The notes under the pieces are model-generated. The model had not been told where the DNA came from. It searched no databases and saw only the letters and a program-made list of their open reading frames with translations. The position numbers were made by a program, and so were the translations under genes. From Bradyrhizobium sp. Gha (GTDB lineage Bacteria; Pseudomonadota; Alphaproteobacteria; Rhizobiales; Xanthobacteraceae): a stretch of DNA of 57,942 nucleotides. The stretch spans positions 1-57,942 of the forward strand of contig NZ_FOQM01000048.1 in the NCBI RefSeq assembly GCF_900113735.1. Reading direction: 5' to 3'. Position 1 is the stretch's first letter, and each line of letters starts with the position of its first letter. Positions 18,401 through 26,207 of the stretch are shown here, piece after piece.

Positions 18401-18645
18401 TCGAAGCCTGCCGGCTGCGGTTGCGGCCGATCCTGATGACGTCCTTCGCCTTCATCCTCGGCGTGCTGCCGCTGGTGATCTCGTCCGGTTCGGGCTCCGA
18501 GATGCGTCAGGCCGTCGGCGTCGCCGTCTTCTTCGGCATGATCGGCGTCACGCTGTTCGGCCTCCTGTTCACCCCGATCTTCTATGTGGTGGTGCGGAAC
18601 CTGGCGGAAGGGCGGAACGGGAAGGGCGCGGTCTCGTCATCTTGA
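15481..18645 (+). CDS. RND efflux inner-membrane pump (HAE1 family, AcrB/MexB type)
   Basis: Proton-driven trimeric drug exporter, 1054 residues, the usual length. Twelve membrane segments are expected, one after the N-terminus (QPILAMVLSIVLLIVGTLAY) and clusters near 340-560 and 870-1040. The proton-relay residues are present: the Asp pair D409-D410 in GIVVDDAIVVVENVE and the Lys K950 in GLAAKNAILIVEF. The periplasmic porter signature GASAQTVSDTVAAPIEQQI is near residue 60. It is translationally coupled to the adaptor gene. Substrates are not predictable; the intact relay argues for a functional pump. Confidence 0.95.
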   Translation: MNLGRLSINQPILAMVLSIVLLIVGTLAYSTLPISEYPQVVPPTVVVTTQYPGASAQTVSDTVAAPIEQQINGVEDMLYLYSQATSNGQLTITVTFKLGTDLDKAQVLVQNRVAIAQPQLPDEVQRNGVVTRKNSPDILMVVFMLSPDDTFDQLYISNYALLQVRDQLLRIDGVGDIQIFGARDYSMRLWLDPDRIANLGLTSTEVLAAIRAQNVQIAGGQIAEPPIADRAFQPNLVFTGRLKDQKQFEDILIKAGSDGRTVRLRDVARIELGALAYSTNSFLLRKSAVAMLVTQRPGSNALATAKSISDTMEKLKTSFPKGLDYNIGYNPTEFIAQSVHELIKTIYEAMLLVVVVVLVFLQGWRPAIIPIIAIPVSLVGTFAVMAALGFSINNLTLFGLVLAVGIVVDDAIVVVENVERHLEHGLSRRDAALKTMEEVGGALVSIALVLCAVFVPTAFLGGISGQFFQQFAVTIAVATAISCFCSLTLSPALASQILVPHEEKRPPAAWNLIAGAWGAFTGAFNRVFDRLAHGYAGVANFVIRHAVVMLLIYVVLIGSAGWLIATTSQGFIPAQDRGYVIISVQLPGAASLARTTEIVREIERISLDTPGIIRVAAFAGFSGATRTQAGNAAALFPVFDEPEVRLKKGLTANAITGELRKRLAAIQGAFIIVIPPPAVPGIGTGGGFAIRIQDRQGRGPELLASATDELVAAARKSPALLAPSVFSPFSASTPQLFVDIDRTKAQKLGVPIANINDTIQTYFGSTYVNDFNLFGRTYHVTAQADFPFRKEPADLARLRTRNASGDMVMLGSVVDFRDVSGPDRVARYNLYAASELQGEPAPGVSSTTALNTIKKLADETLPSGFSFEWTDLSYQQVTGGNAGLYVFPICVLFVYLVLAAQYGSWTLPFAVILIVPMCLLAATIGVRIMGQDVNILTQIGFVVLVGLAAKNAILIVEFARDIEKEGKPRLEAVIEACRLRLRPILMTSFAFILGVLPLVISSGSGSEMRQAVGVAVFFGMIGVTLFGLLFTPIFYVVVRNLAEGRNGKGAVSSS

Positions 18646-18754
18646 CCACCCACGTATCGGCAATCTTGATGCCCACACAAACCCATGGGCACGGGCCGTC
18701 GCCTTGACTACACTCCGCGCGATTTCAAAACAGAACAATGCTGGGAGATAACAG

Positions 18755-19957
18755 ATGAAATCAGTCCTTTTGGCCGCTGTCGCAGCGTCGGCTTTGCTGC
18801 TGGCGGCGCCTGCCTCCGCGCAAGGAACGGGACAAGCCGTCAAGATCGGCATCCTCAACGATCAGTCCGGCGTCTACGCCGACTACGGCGGCAAATATTC
18901 CGTCGAAGCCGCCAAGATGGCGATCGAGGATTTTGGCGGCGAGGTGCTCGGCCAGAAGATCGAGATGGTGACCGCCGATCACCAGAACAAGCCGGATTTG
19001 GCCACCTCCATCGCGCGGCGCTGGTATGACGCCGACAATGTCGACATGATCACGGAGCTGACGACATCGTCGGTCGCGCTCGCCGTGCAGGAGCTGTCGA
19101 AGGAAAAGAAGAAGATCGACATCGTCGTCGGTGCGGCGACGTCGGCCATCACCGGCAGTGCCTGCGTGCCCTACGGCTTCCACTGGGCTTTCGACACCCA
19201 TGCACTCGCCGTCGGGACCGGCGGTGCGTTGACCAAGACCGGTGGTGATACCTGGTTCTTCCTCACCGCCGATTACGCGTTCGGCTACGCGCTGGAAAAG
19301 GACACCAGCGAGATCGTCACGGCCAGCGGCGGCAAGGTGCTGGGGTCGGTCCGCGTGCCGCTCAACTCGTCGGACTTCTCCTCCTTCCTGCTGCAGGCGC
19401 AGAGCTCGAAGGCGAAGATCGTCGGGCTTGCCAATGCCGGCCAGGACACCACCAACTCGATCAAGCAGGCGGCCGAATTCGGCATCGTGCAGGGTGGCCA
19501 GAAACTCGCCGGCCTCCTGATGACGCTTGCCGAGGTAAACGGTCTGGGCCTCCAGGCGGCGCAGGGCCTGGTCCTGACCGAAGGCTTCTATTGGGATCAG
19601 AACGACACGACGCGGGCCTTCTCCGAGCGCTTCTTCAAGCGCACCGGGCGGATGCCGAGCATGATCCACGCCGGCACCTATTCGGCGACGCTGAGCTATC
19701 TGAAGGCCGTGAAGGCCGCGGGCACCAAGGACTCCGAGGTGGTGGCCAGCAAGCTCAAGGAGCTGCCGGTCGATGACGCCTTCGCCAAGGGCAAGGTGCT
19801 GGCCAACGGCCGCATGGTCCACGACATGTATCTGTTCGAAGTCAAGAAGCCGTCGGAATCGAAGAAGCCGTGGGATTATTACAAGCAGCTCGCCGTCGTC
19901 CCCGGCGACCAGGCCTTCTTCAGCGCCAAGGACAGCGGCTGCCCGCTGACGAAGTGA
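18755..19957 (+). CDS. Orphan ABC substrate-binding protein, branched-chain amino-acid type
   Basis: Periplasmic binding protein of the Leu/Ile/Val-type class 1 fold, 400 residues, with a clear signal peptide (MKSVLLAAVAASALLLAAP, cleavage near ASAQ). The N-lobe begins VKIGILNDQSGVYADYGGKY, as in this family, and AATSAITGSACVPYGFHWAFD and FFLTADYAFGYALEKDT are ligand-cleft regions. A good site (GGGAGA) precedes the ATG. No livH, livM, livG or livF gene is nearby, so it must use a permease encoded elsewhere or have a sensory role. Many such orphans in this bacterial group bind aromatic acids or other organic acids, so the ligand is open. Confidence 0.9.
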   Translation: MKSVLLAAVAASALLLAAPASAQGTGQAVKIGILNDQSGVYADYGGKYSVEAAKMAIEDFGGEVLGQKIEMVTADHQNKPDLATSIARRWYDADNVDMITELTTSSVALAVQELSKEKKKIDIVVGAATSAITGSACVPYGFHWAFDTHALAVGTGGALTKTGGDTWFFLTADYAFGYALEKDTSEIVTASGGKVLGSVRVPLNSSDFSSFLLQAQSSKAKIVGLANAGQDTTNSIKQAAEFGIVQGGQKLAGLLMTLAEVNGLGLQAAQGLVLTEGFYWDQNDTTRAFSERFFKRTGRMPSMIHAGTYSATLSYLKAVKAAGTKDSEVVASKLKELPVDDAFAKGKVLANGRMVHDMYLFEVKKPSESKKPWDYYKQLAVVPGDQAFFSAKDSGCPLTK

Positions 19958-19965
19958 CGCGTAAC

Positions 19966-20046
19966 GTCATTCCGGGGCGATGCGAAGCATCGAACCCGGA
20001 ATCTCGAGATTCCGGGGTCGACGCTGGCGCGCCGCCCCGGAATGAC
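19966..20046. repeat. Palindromic repeat, family C copy 1
   Basis: The ends GTCATTCCGGGGCG (19966-19979) and CGCCCCGGAATGAC (20033-20046) are inverse complements apart from one unmatched step. Inner CCGGAATC/GATTCCGG arms surround a central CTCGAG. A second copy is at 42247-42326. It lies between convergent genes and may help end transcription from both sides. Confidence 0.85.
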
Positions 20047-20063
20047 AGCCTGCAATTCCTCCC

Positions 20064-20450
20064 TCACACCAGCCGGAGCACCACCGCGCCCAACGCTCCC
20101 GCCCACAGCGCAATGGCGGCCACTCCCTGGATCGCAAAGCCGGGGCCGCGCTTGGCGGCAGCTTGCGAGTAGCCGATGAAATAGACGATGCGGCCGACGA
20201 TCCAGACCGCGCCGATGCCGGCCGCGATGGCATCGCCGTTATAGATCGCGAACAGCCACAGCGACGGCAGGAAGATCGGCATCCATTCCAGCGTGTTCAT
20301 CTGAATGCGGAAGGCGCGCTCGAAGTCAGGATGGCCCGACATCGCCGGCACCTTGATGCCGGTCCTGCTCCGCGACCGCGAGACGTTGATGCAGGTGAAG
20401 AAATAAAATGCAAGCGCCAGCAGCGTGACGAGGGCGGTGAAATGGTACAT
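20064..20450 (-). CDS. MAPEG-family membrane protein
   Basis: Membrane-associated proteins in eicosanoid and glutathione metabolism (MAPEG) are small four-helix membrane proteins, in bacteria often glutathione transferases of unknown substrate. The 128-residue product has membrane segments at about 3-20, 57-75, 77-95 and 108-126. It contains the family stretch FERAFRIQMNTLEWMPIFLP, where R-x-x-x-N-x-x-E is the glutathione-contact motif. The ATG at 20450 follows GGGGAA; the longer frame runs back through the upstream gene. It sits 26 bases after the AttH-like gene and is probably the last gene of that operon. Confidence 0.88.
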   Translation of the reverse strand: MYHFTALVTLLALAFYFFTCINVSRSRSRTGIKVPAMSGHPDFERAFRIQMNTLEWMPIFLPSLWLFAIYNGDAIAAGIGAVWIVGRIVYFIGYSQAAAKRGPGFAIQGVAAIALWAGALGAVVLRLV

Positions 20451-20476
20451 CGCGCGTTCCCCAGAAAGACCGCGCT

Positions 20477-21559
20477 TCAATACCCGGTCAGCTCGAGATA
20501 GCCAACGCCGTCGTGCGTGCCGGCGAAGCTGATCGGTCCCTCCCAATAGGAAAAGCCGGTCCCCATCCACGCTCCGGGATTGAGCGGCTTGCAGGTGATC
20601 GAGAGGGATCGCGAGGGGATGGCGATCTGCCACTCCACCGGCAGCTTGCGGCCGGCGACCTCGGCCGTCGCCTTCGGGGTCATCTGGATGTCGCTGCCCG
20701 CAATCATCTCCGTGCTGCCCGAGGCGCTGATCCAGTTGCCGAACGGATGATCGTGCCCGTCTTTCTGACGCAGCCGGTACAGCATCAGCTTGTCGCCGGA
20801 CGCCAGATGCAGCGACAGCCAGTCCCAGCCGGTCTGGTCGGTGTCGAGCGGCTGGCTGCTCCATTCGCGGTCCATCCAGGCCTGGCCTGAAACCTCGACT
20901 TGGATGTCGTCGACGGTGAGCGTGCCCCGCGCGCGATAGAATGGCTGGCTGTAATAGTAGGACGCCTGGCCGCGCTCCGACTTGCGGCTGTATCCGCGGT
21001 CCCCCTGCAAGACCACCGCGCGATCGGCGTCCAGCGTCAGCGCATAGCTGAAATCGGCGCCGGAGGCTTTCAGCGTCACCGGCGCCAAGGTCCGATCGTC
21101 GGTGCGCTCGGTCCCCTTCATCTCCCTATCGTCGATCCATGCCACGAACGGCTTGGCCTCGACGCCGGCCTGCCCGATGCCGCCACGCGAAAACAGCTCG
21201 TTGAAACGATGGGTATCGGCGCGCGTCACCGCGGCATGCGCCATCCATATCTGCTGATTGGCCCAGCCTTCGGCTTGCGGCCCCGGCTTTGCGGCCTGGC
21301 GGAACAATGTCCATTGCAGCCCGCAGGCCGCGCCATTGCCGTCGACGAGGTTCGCCGTCAGATACCACCACTCGATGCGAAAATCCGGATGCGGCCCGTG
21401 ATCTCCAGGGAAGGAGAACGTCTTTCCGGGTGTGACTTTCGCAAAGCCGTCGGCGGACTCGCCGAGCCCGGCATAACCTTGCGCGCTGGCGCGGCGCGCG
21501 AAAGCCAGCGCGGCGATGCCGCCGGCAAAGGCGCGGCGCGAGAGTTTGTCAGCGCTCAT
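20477..21559 (-). CDS. AttH/CrtC-like lipocalin-fold protein with Tat signal
   Basis: The family (CrtC/AttH double lipocalin fold) includes hydroxyneurosporene synthase and AttH of Agrobacterium, the periplasmic partner of the AttEFG exporter. The 360-residue product starts with a twin-arginine-like signal (MSADKLSRRAFAGGIAALAF). Family motifs are FRIEWWYLTANL and, later, GWDWLSLHLASGDKLMLYR. No carotenoid gene is near, so the AttH role is preferred over hydratase activity. The ATG at 21559 lies inside the last codons of the permease gene (11-base overlap), showing tight coupling. AttH-like proteins have been suspected of binding a hydrophobic exported molecule; the ligand here is unknown. 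Confidence 0.85.
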   Translation of the reverse strand: MSADKLSRRAFAGGIAALAFARRASAQGYAGLGESADGFAKVTPGKTFSFPGDHGPHPDFRIEWWYLTANLVDGNGAACGLQWTLFRQAAKPGPQAEGWANQQIWMAHAAVTRADTHRFNELFSRGGIGQAGVEAKPFVAWIDDREMKGTERTDDRTLAPVTLKASGADFSYALTLDADRAVVLQGDRGYSRKSERGQASYYYSQPFYRARGTLTVDDIQVEVSGQAWMDREWSSQPLDTDQTGWDWLSLHLASGDKLMLYRLRQKDGHDHPFGNWISASGSTEMIAGSDIQMTPKATAEVAGRKLPVEWQIAIPSRSLSITCKPLNPGAWMGTGFSYWEGPISFAGTHDGVGYLELTGY

Positions 21560-24011
21560 TGGCAAACACCTTGACGAGGCTCGCCGGCTGCATCCTTGCC
21601 AATCGCAGGACGGGCAGCAGCGCGGCGCACAACGATGCGACCAGCGCGACCGCGACCAGCTCGGCCAATTGCAGCGGAAACACATGGAAAGGCAGCCGCC
21701 AGCCGAACGCCTTCACGTTGACGATCGCGATCAGGCACCACGCCACCAGCAGCCCGAGCGGCACCGCCAGCAGCGAGGTGAACAGCGCGACCGACAAGGT
21801 CTTGGTCAGCTCGATCGCCGCAAGGCGTGGCCGGGTAACGCCGATCGCCCAGAGCGGCGCAAGCTGCGGCAGCCGTGAGTTCGCGAGCGTCAAGAGGCTG
21901 GTCAGCAGTGCGATGCCGGCGACGCCGAGCGTGAACGCATTCAGCGCCGACGTCACGGCAAAGGTGCGGTTGAAGATGCGGATCGATTCCGCCTTCACCG
22001 TCGCCTGGTCGGCCACGGCGCGGTCGTCGAGCGCGAACTGCTTCTGCAAGGCCGCGATCAATCCGGGGATCTTGTCGCGCGGGACGATCAGCCCGATCCG
22101 CGTTTGCGGTGTCTGTGGAAAGTGCCGGATCAGCGCCGCGACATTCACCGCCAGCTGCCCCTTGGGATTGCCGTAATCGGCATAGATGCCGACAATGTCG
22201 AGCTCCCAGGTCCCCTCAGGCGCCGGCAGCTCGATGACGTCGCCGACGCGGACATTGAGGCGGCGGCTCAGCTGCTCGCTGATGAAGGCGGCATTGCCGG
22301 GCACGAGTTGCTCCCAGGCGCGCGGCGCGCTCTCCAGCAGCGGCCAGCGCTCGCGATAGAGCGGGTGATCGGGCAGGCCGAGCAGCTCCACCGGCTGGCC
22401 CTCGACCAGCGTCTCGGCGCGTCCGCCCGACAGGATCGCCTGGACCTCGCTGCGGTCCTTGAGCCAGTTGCGGACCGCGATCGCTTGCGCATTGTCGGCG
22501 GCGCTGATGTAGACGTCGGCGGCGAGCCGGCCGTCCAGCCAGCCGACGAAGGTGCGGCTGAACGTTTCCACCATGGTGGACACCCCGACATTGACTGACA
22601 GCGCGAGCAGCAGCGCCATCAGCGCCAGCGACAAGCCGGAGAGTTGCTGCCGGCTGTCGGCCCAGAACCACAATGCCAAGGGGCCGCGCGCAAGACGCTG
22701 TCCTGCGAGCAGGAGGATTTCGAGGATGGCCGGCAGGATCAGCGCTGCACCAAGCATCAGCGCGGCCAGCAGGCCAAACCCTGCGATCAGCGATTGCCCA
22801 TACTGGAGCAATAGCAGCGCGACGGCGAACACGGCACAAGCGGCGAGGCTTTGCAGCACCAACCAGCGGCGCTGCCGCTGCTGCCAGGCGCGCGGCTGCG
22901 CGGTTGCCAGCACCGGCATCCTGACCGCCTTGATCAGGCTGGTCGCGGCCGCCACGATCGCACCCGCAACGCTGATGCCGATCCCCGCGAGCCACCATTC
23001 GGGCCGGAGCGTGAGCTGCCCTGGAATCTGCGCGCCATAGAGCCCGCGCAGGGAGGCCGCGACATCAGGCAGGAGCGCAGCCGCGATGACGTAACCGCAG
23101 ACGAGTCCGATCAGTCCCGCGACCAGCGCCAGCGCCACCAGCTCCAGCACCAGCACGCTGTTGACCAGCCGCGCCGAAGCGCCGCAGGCGCGCAAGGTTC
23201 GCAGCATCGGCAGCCGTTGCTCGAAAGCGAGGCCGACCGCCGAGTTGACGATGAAGAGCCCGACGAAGAACGAGAGCAGGCCGAAGGCCGTGAGATTGAG
23301 GTGGAAGCTGTCCGTCAGGCGCTCCAGCTCGGTCTCGTCGCTCGGCTCGACGCGTCGCAGTTGATCGCCGACGACGCTTTGCAGCGGCGCGGGCTTGCCC
23401 TTCGCCGTCCCGATCAGCAGGCGTGAGACCTGGTCCGGCTTGTTCAAAAGCCGCTGCGCGACGCCGATATCAACCACCAGCACTTCAGGCACGAGCTGAG
23501 GCAGCACATGCAGCGGCGGCAGCTTTGCCCCGCTGCTGATCGATGGCATCGCGCCTTCGTCCTGGTGCAAATCGCCCAGTGTCTCCCGCGCCACCAGCGT
23601 CTGGCCGGGTGCGGCCACGAAACGGCTCAAATCGCCCGCACCGAGGCGTGGTGCGTTGCCGACATCGGCGGGCAGCGTCACCGGCTCGATGCCGAGCAGC
23701 CGCATCGAACGTCCATTGATCTGAACCCGCCCTTCCAGCACCGGCGAAACCGGCCAGCCCGCGCGACGGAGTTTGATGAACAAGTTCTGTGGGAACGTCG
23801 CCGCATTGGGCGCGACCAGCGTGGCGGTGCGGACGCCGCCAAACGTCGCCGCCGCGCGATCATAGGCGGTGCGGGCCTGCTGGTTGATCGCCTGCACCCC
23901 GCTCCACAGCGCCGTTGCGGCGATCAGGCCGATCAGAAGCGTCGCGAACTGCATCCTGTGCCGCCGCCAATGGCTGAGCAGCACCGCGAGCACCCACAGC
24001 CCGCGCCTCAT
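21549..24011 (-). CDS. ABC export permease with two FtsX domains (AttF-AttG-like fusion)
   Basis: Large inner-membrane permease of the MacB/LolE-type exporter superfamily, 820 residues. One membrane segment lies near the N-terminus (FATLLIGLIAATALWSGVQ), a large periplasmic region follows (about 45-235), then an FtsX block of three segments (about 245-370), further segments (about 385-480), a second periplasmic region (about 490-670) and a final FtsX block (about 680-815). In Agrobacterium the corresponding export system has separate AttF and AttG permeases; here a single chain carries both halves, as in some lipoprotein-export relatives. The gene overlaps the ATPase gene by four bases and the AttH-like gene by eleven. 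Confidence 0.87.
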   Translation of the reverse strand: MRRGLWVLAVLLSHWRRHRMQFATLLIGLIAATALWSGVQAINQQARTAYDRAAATFGGVRTATLVAPNAATFPQNLFIKLRRAGWPVSPVLEGRVQINGRSMRLLGIEPVTLPADVGNAPRLGAGDLSRFVAAPGQTLVARETLGDLHQDEGAMPSISSGAKLPPLHVLPQLVPEVLVVDIGVAQRLLNKPDQVSRLLIGTAKGKPAPLQSVVGDQLRRVEPSDETELERLTDSFHLNLTAFGLLSFFVGLFIVNSAVGLAFEQRLPMLRTLRACGASARLVNSVLVLELVALALVAGLIGLVCGYVIAAALLPDVAASLRGLYGAQIPGQLTLRPEWWLAGIGISVAGAIVAAATSLIKAVRMPVLATAQPRAWQQRQRRWLVLQSLAACAVFAVALLLLQYGQSLIAGFGLLAALMLGAALILPAILEILLLAGQRLARGPLALWFWADSRQQLSGLSLALMALLLALSVNVGVSTMVETFSRTFVGWLDGRLAADVYISAADNAQAIAVRNWLKDRSEVQAILSGGRAETLVEGQPVELLGLPDHPLYRERWPLLESAPRAWEQLVPGNAAFISEQLSRRLNVRVGDVIELPAPEGTWELDIVGIYADYGNPKGQLAVNVAALIRHFPQTPQTRIGLIVPRDKIPGLIAALQKQFALDDRAVADQATVKAESIRIFNRTFAVTSALNAFTLGVAGIALLTSLLTLANSRLPQLAPLWAIGVTRPRLAAIELTKTLSVALFTSLLAVPLGLLVAWCLIAIVNVKAFGWRLPFHVFPLQLAELVAVALVASLCAALLPVLRLARMQPASLVKVFANER

Positions 24012-24661
24012 GCGATTCGTCCCGCATGGAGGACGACGTGCCGGTCGAGCGTGCCGGCCAGATGCAGGCTGTGCGTCACCATCAGGAAGCCGCAGCCGGT
24101 GCGCGCGACGAGATCGCGTGTCAGCGCCAGCACGTCCTCGGCGGTGGCTTCATCCAGATTACCGGTCGGCTCGTCCGCAAGCAGCAGCGATGGTTTCGTC
24201 GCCAGCGCCCGTCCGATTGCGACGCGCTGCTGCTGGCCGCCGGACAATTGCTCGGGATAACGCTTGAGCAGGCCGCCGAGCCCGAGCCGTTCGACCAGCT
24301 CCCTGCTCCAGGCTGCATCATGCCGGCCCGCGATGCGCGCCTGGAAGGCGAGGTTGTCGGCCACCGACAGGCTCGGAATCAAATTGAACTGCTGAAATAC
24401 CAGCCCGATACGGTCCCGGCGCAACTCGGCGCGGCCGGCGTCTGCAAGCTTGGTGATCTCGGTGTCCTCCAGGCAGATCGTGCCGGCATCGGCGGCGTCT
24501 AACCCCGCGATCAAATGCAGCAGCGTGCTCTTGCCGCTGCCCGATTCGCCGGTGAGTGCGACGCGTTCGCCGGGCCTGAGATCGAGGTCGACGCCGCGCA
24601 GCACATGGACCGGCTCGCCGGCCGAGGTGAAGCTTTTGGAGAGGTTTCGAATGCTCAGCAA
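24008..24661 (-). CDS. ABC export ATPase, LolD/MacB/AttE type
   Basis: Cytoplasmic ATPase that would drive the double-FtsX permease. From the TTG at 24661 the product is 217 residues beginning MLSIRNLSKSF, the usual family start. Walker A is GESGSGKS (38-45), with signature QLSGGQQQR, Walker B LLLADEPTGNLDEAT and the switch His in MVTHSLH. No clear ribosome site precedes this TTG, and a GTG start at 24703 (231 residues) is also possible. The start is therefore uncertain, the function not. It is the first gene of the ATPase-permease-AttH-MAPEG operon. Confidence 0.88.
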   Translation of the reverse strand: MLSIRNLSKSFTSAGEPVHVLRGVDLDLRPGERVALTGESGSGKSTLLHLIAGLDAADAGTICLEDTEITKLADAGRAELRRDRIGLVFQQFNLIPSLSVADNLAFQARIAGRHDAAWSRELVERLGLGGLLKRYPEQLSGGQQQRVAIGRALATKPSLLLADEPTGNLDEATAEDVLALTRDLVARTGCGFLMVTHSLHLAGTLDRHVVLHAGRIA

Positions 24662-24804
24662 GATTAATGCGCCGGACGGAATGAACTCAATGCTGCGTAG
24701 CACACTTGCTGCGGAAATACCGGGGTTGCGTTGCCGTTCAAGCCGTTGTTAGCTGCCGGCACGGCCATGCAAAAAGTGCCGAGAAATGACATGCGGGGAG
24801 AACT

Positions 24805-26142
24805 ATGAGCGCTCAGGCAACGCCGTCGGCGGCGGCTAAGACGGCAGAGGCATCCATGACAACGCCGAAGGGCGCCTGGACCGTCACCATTCTCCTCTTT
24901 CTCTTCATGGTCGTGAATTTCGCCGACAAGATCGTCGTCGGCCTCGCCGGCGTGCCGATCATGACCGATCTGAAGCTCGAGCCCGAGCAATTCGGCTTGC
25001 TCGGCTCCTCGTTCTTCTTCCTGTTCTCGATCTCGGCCATCGTGGTCGGCTTCATTGTCAACAAGGTGGCGACGCGCTATGTCCTGCTGACCCTCGCGGT
25101 GATTTGGGCGCTGGCGCAGTTTCCAATGGTCGGCACGGTCTCCTTCACCACGCTGCTGATCTGCCGCGTCGTGCTTGGCGCGGGCGAAGGCCCGGCATTC
25201 TCGGTCGCCGCGCACGCGATCTACAAATGGTTCCCGGACGAAAAGCGCACGCTGCCGACCGCGATCCTGTCGCAGGGCTCGGCCTTCGGCGTCATCCTCG
25301 CCGTGCCGGCGCTGAACTGGGTCATCGTCAATCATTCCTGGCACTACGCCTTCGGCGCGCTCGGCGTGACCGGCCTGATCTGGGTCTGCGCCTGGCTGGC
25401 GTTCGGCAAGGAAGGGCCGCTCGAGGACACGCAGGCGCTCGCTGCCACTGAGCCCAAGATTCCCTACGTCCAGTTGCTGACCTCGCGCACCTTTCTCGGC
25501 TGCGTGATCGCGACTTTCGGCGCCTATTGGGCGCTCTCGCTCGGACTCACCTGGTTCACCGCATTCATCGTCACGGGGCTCGGCTTCTCGCAGCAGCAGG
25601 CCGGCTTCATCTCGATCCTGCCCTGGATATTCGGCGCCACCGTCGTGATCTTGACGGGCTGGGTCTCGCAGGTGATGACGGCGCGCGGCTACACCACGCG
25701 TATGTCGCGCGGCGTGCTCGGCTCGGCACCGTTGGTCCTCGGCGGCCTGATCCTGGCGACGATGCCGCATGCCTCGGGCGCTGGTCTTCAGATCGCGCTG
25801 CTCGTGGTCGGCGCGGGCCTGTGCGGCGCGATCTACGTCGTCTGCCCGCCGATGCTCGGCGAGTTCACGCCAGCCTCGCAGCGCGGCGCGGTCATCGCGA
25901 TCTACGGCGCGCTCTACACGCTCTCGGGCATCATCGCGCCGATGGTGATGGGAAGCGTCATCCAGCGCGCCGGCAACGTCCTGAACGGCTACATGACCGG
26001 CTATACCATCAATGCGCTGGTGATGATCGGCTCCGGCGTCGTCGGCCTGCTGCTGCTCTGGCCCAACACCGAAAAGGCCCGCCTGACGCGCAGCGCAGCT
26101 TCGCGGCAAGCCGGGCTGAAGGGCGTGGTATCGCCGACGTAA
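24805..26142 (+). CDS. MFS transporter, anion:cation symporter-like
   Basis: Twelve-helix major facilitator, 445 residues, with an N-terminal cytoplasmic tail of about 25 residues. The first helix has FLFMVVNFADKIVVGLAG, followed by a D-rich loop, and the RVVLGAGEGPAFSVAAHAI motif of helix 4 is typical of the anion:cation (ACS) group that moves organic anions such as hexuronates, phthalate or tartrate. GGGGAGA precedes the ATG. No catabolic gene is in the same unit, so the substrate is not inferable. Confidence 0.85.
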   Translation: MSAQATPSAAAKTAEASMTTPKGAWTVTILLFLFMVVNFADKIVVGLAGVPIMTDLKLEPEQFGLLGSSFFFLFSISAIVVGFIVNKVATRYVLLTLAVIWALAQFPMVGTVSFTTLLICRVVLGAGEGPAFSVAAHAIYKWFPDEKRTLPTAILSQGSAFGVILAVPALNWVIVNHSWHYAFGALGVTGLIWVCAWLAFGKEGPLEDTQALAATEPKIPYVQLLTSRTFLGCVIATFGAYWALSLGLTWFTAFIVTGLGFSQQQAGFISILPWIFGATVVILTGWVSQVMTARGYTTRMSRGVLGSAPLVLGGLILATMPHASGAGLQIALLVVGAGLCGAIYVVCPPMLGEFTPASQRGAVIAIYGALYTLSGIIAPMVMGSVIQRAGNVLNGYMTGYTINALVMIGSGVVGLLLLWPNTEKARLTRSAASRQAGLKGVVSPT

Positions 26143-26173
26143 GGTTTGGCTGAAAACCAGCCACGTACGCGAT

Positions 26174-26201
26174 TGTCATCCCGGCCTTCGCCGGGACGAC
26201 A
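26174..26201. terminator. Bidirectional terminator-like hairpin (family E palindrome)
   Basis: GTCATCCCGGC and GCCGGGACGAC arms around a short TTC-containing loop lie in the 65-base gap between two convergent MFS genes. The position suits a bidirectional terminator. It is the same family as the hairpin at 11007-11032. Confidence 0.6.
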
Positions 26202-26207
26202 GCGTAA

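Noticed and set aside
14267..18645. A complete tripartite efflux operon
   Set aside because: No outer-membrane factor gene follows; the next gene is an unrelated binding protein.
20477..21559. Carotenoid 1,2-hydratase (CrtC) as the product name
   Set aside because: Same fold family, but the neighbours are an ABC exporter as in AttEFGH and no carotenoid gene is present.
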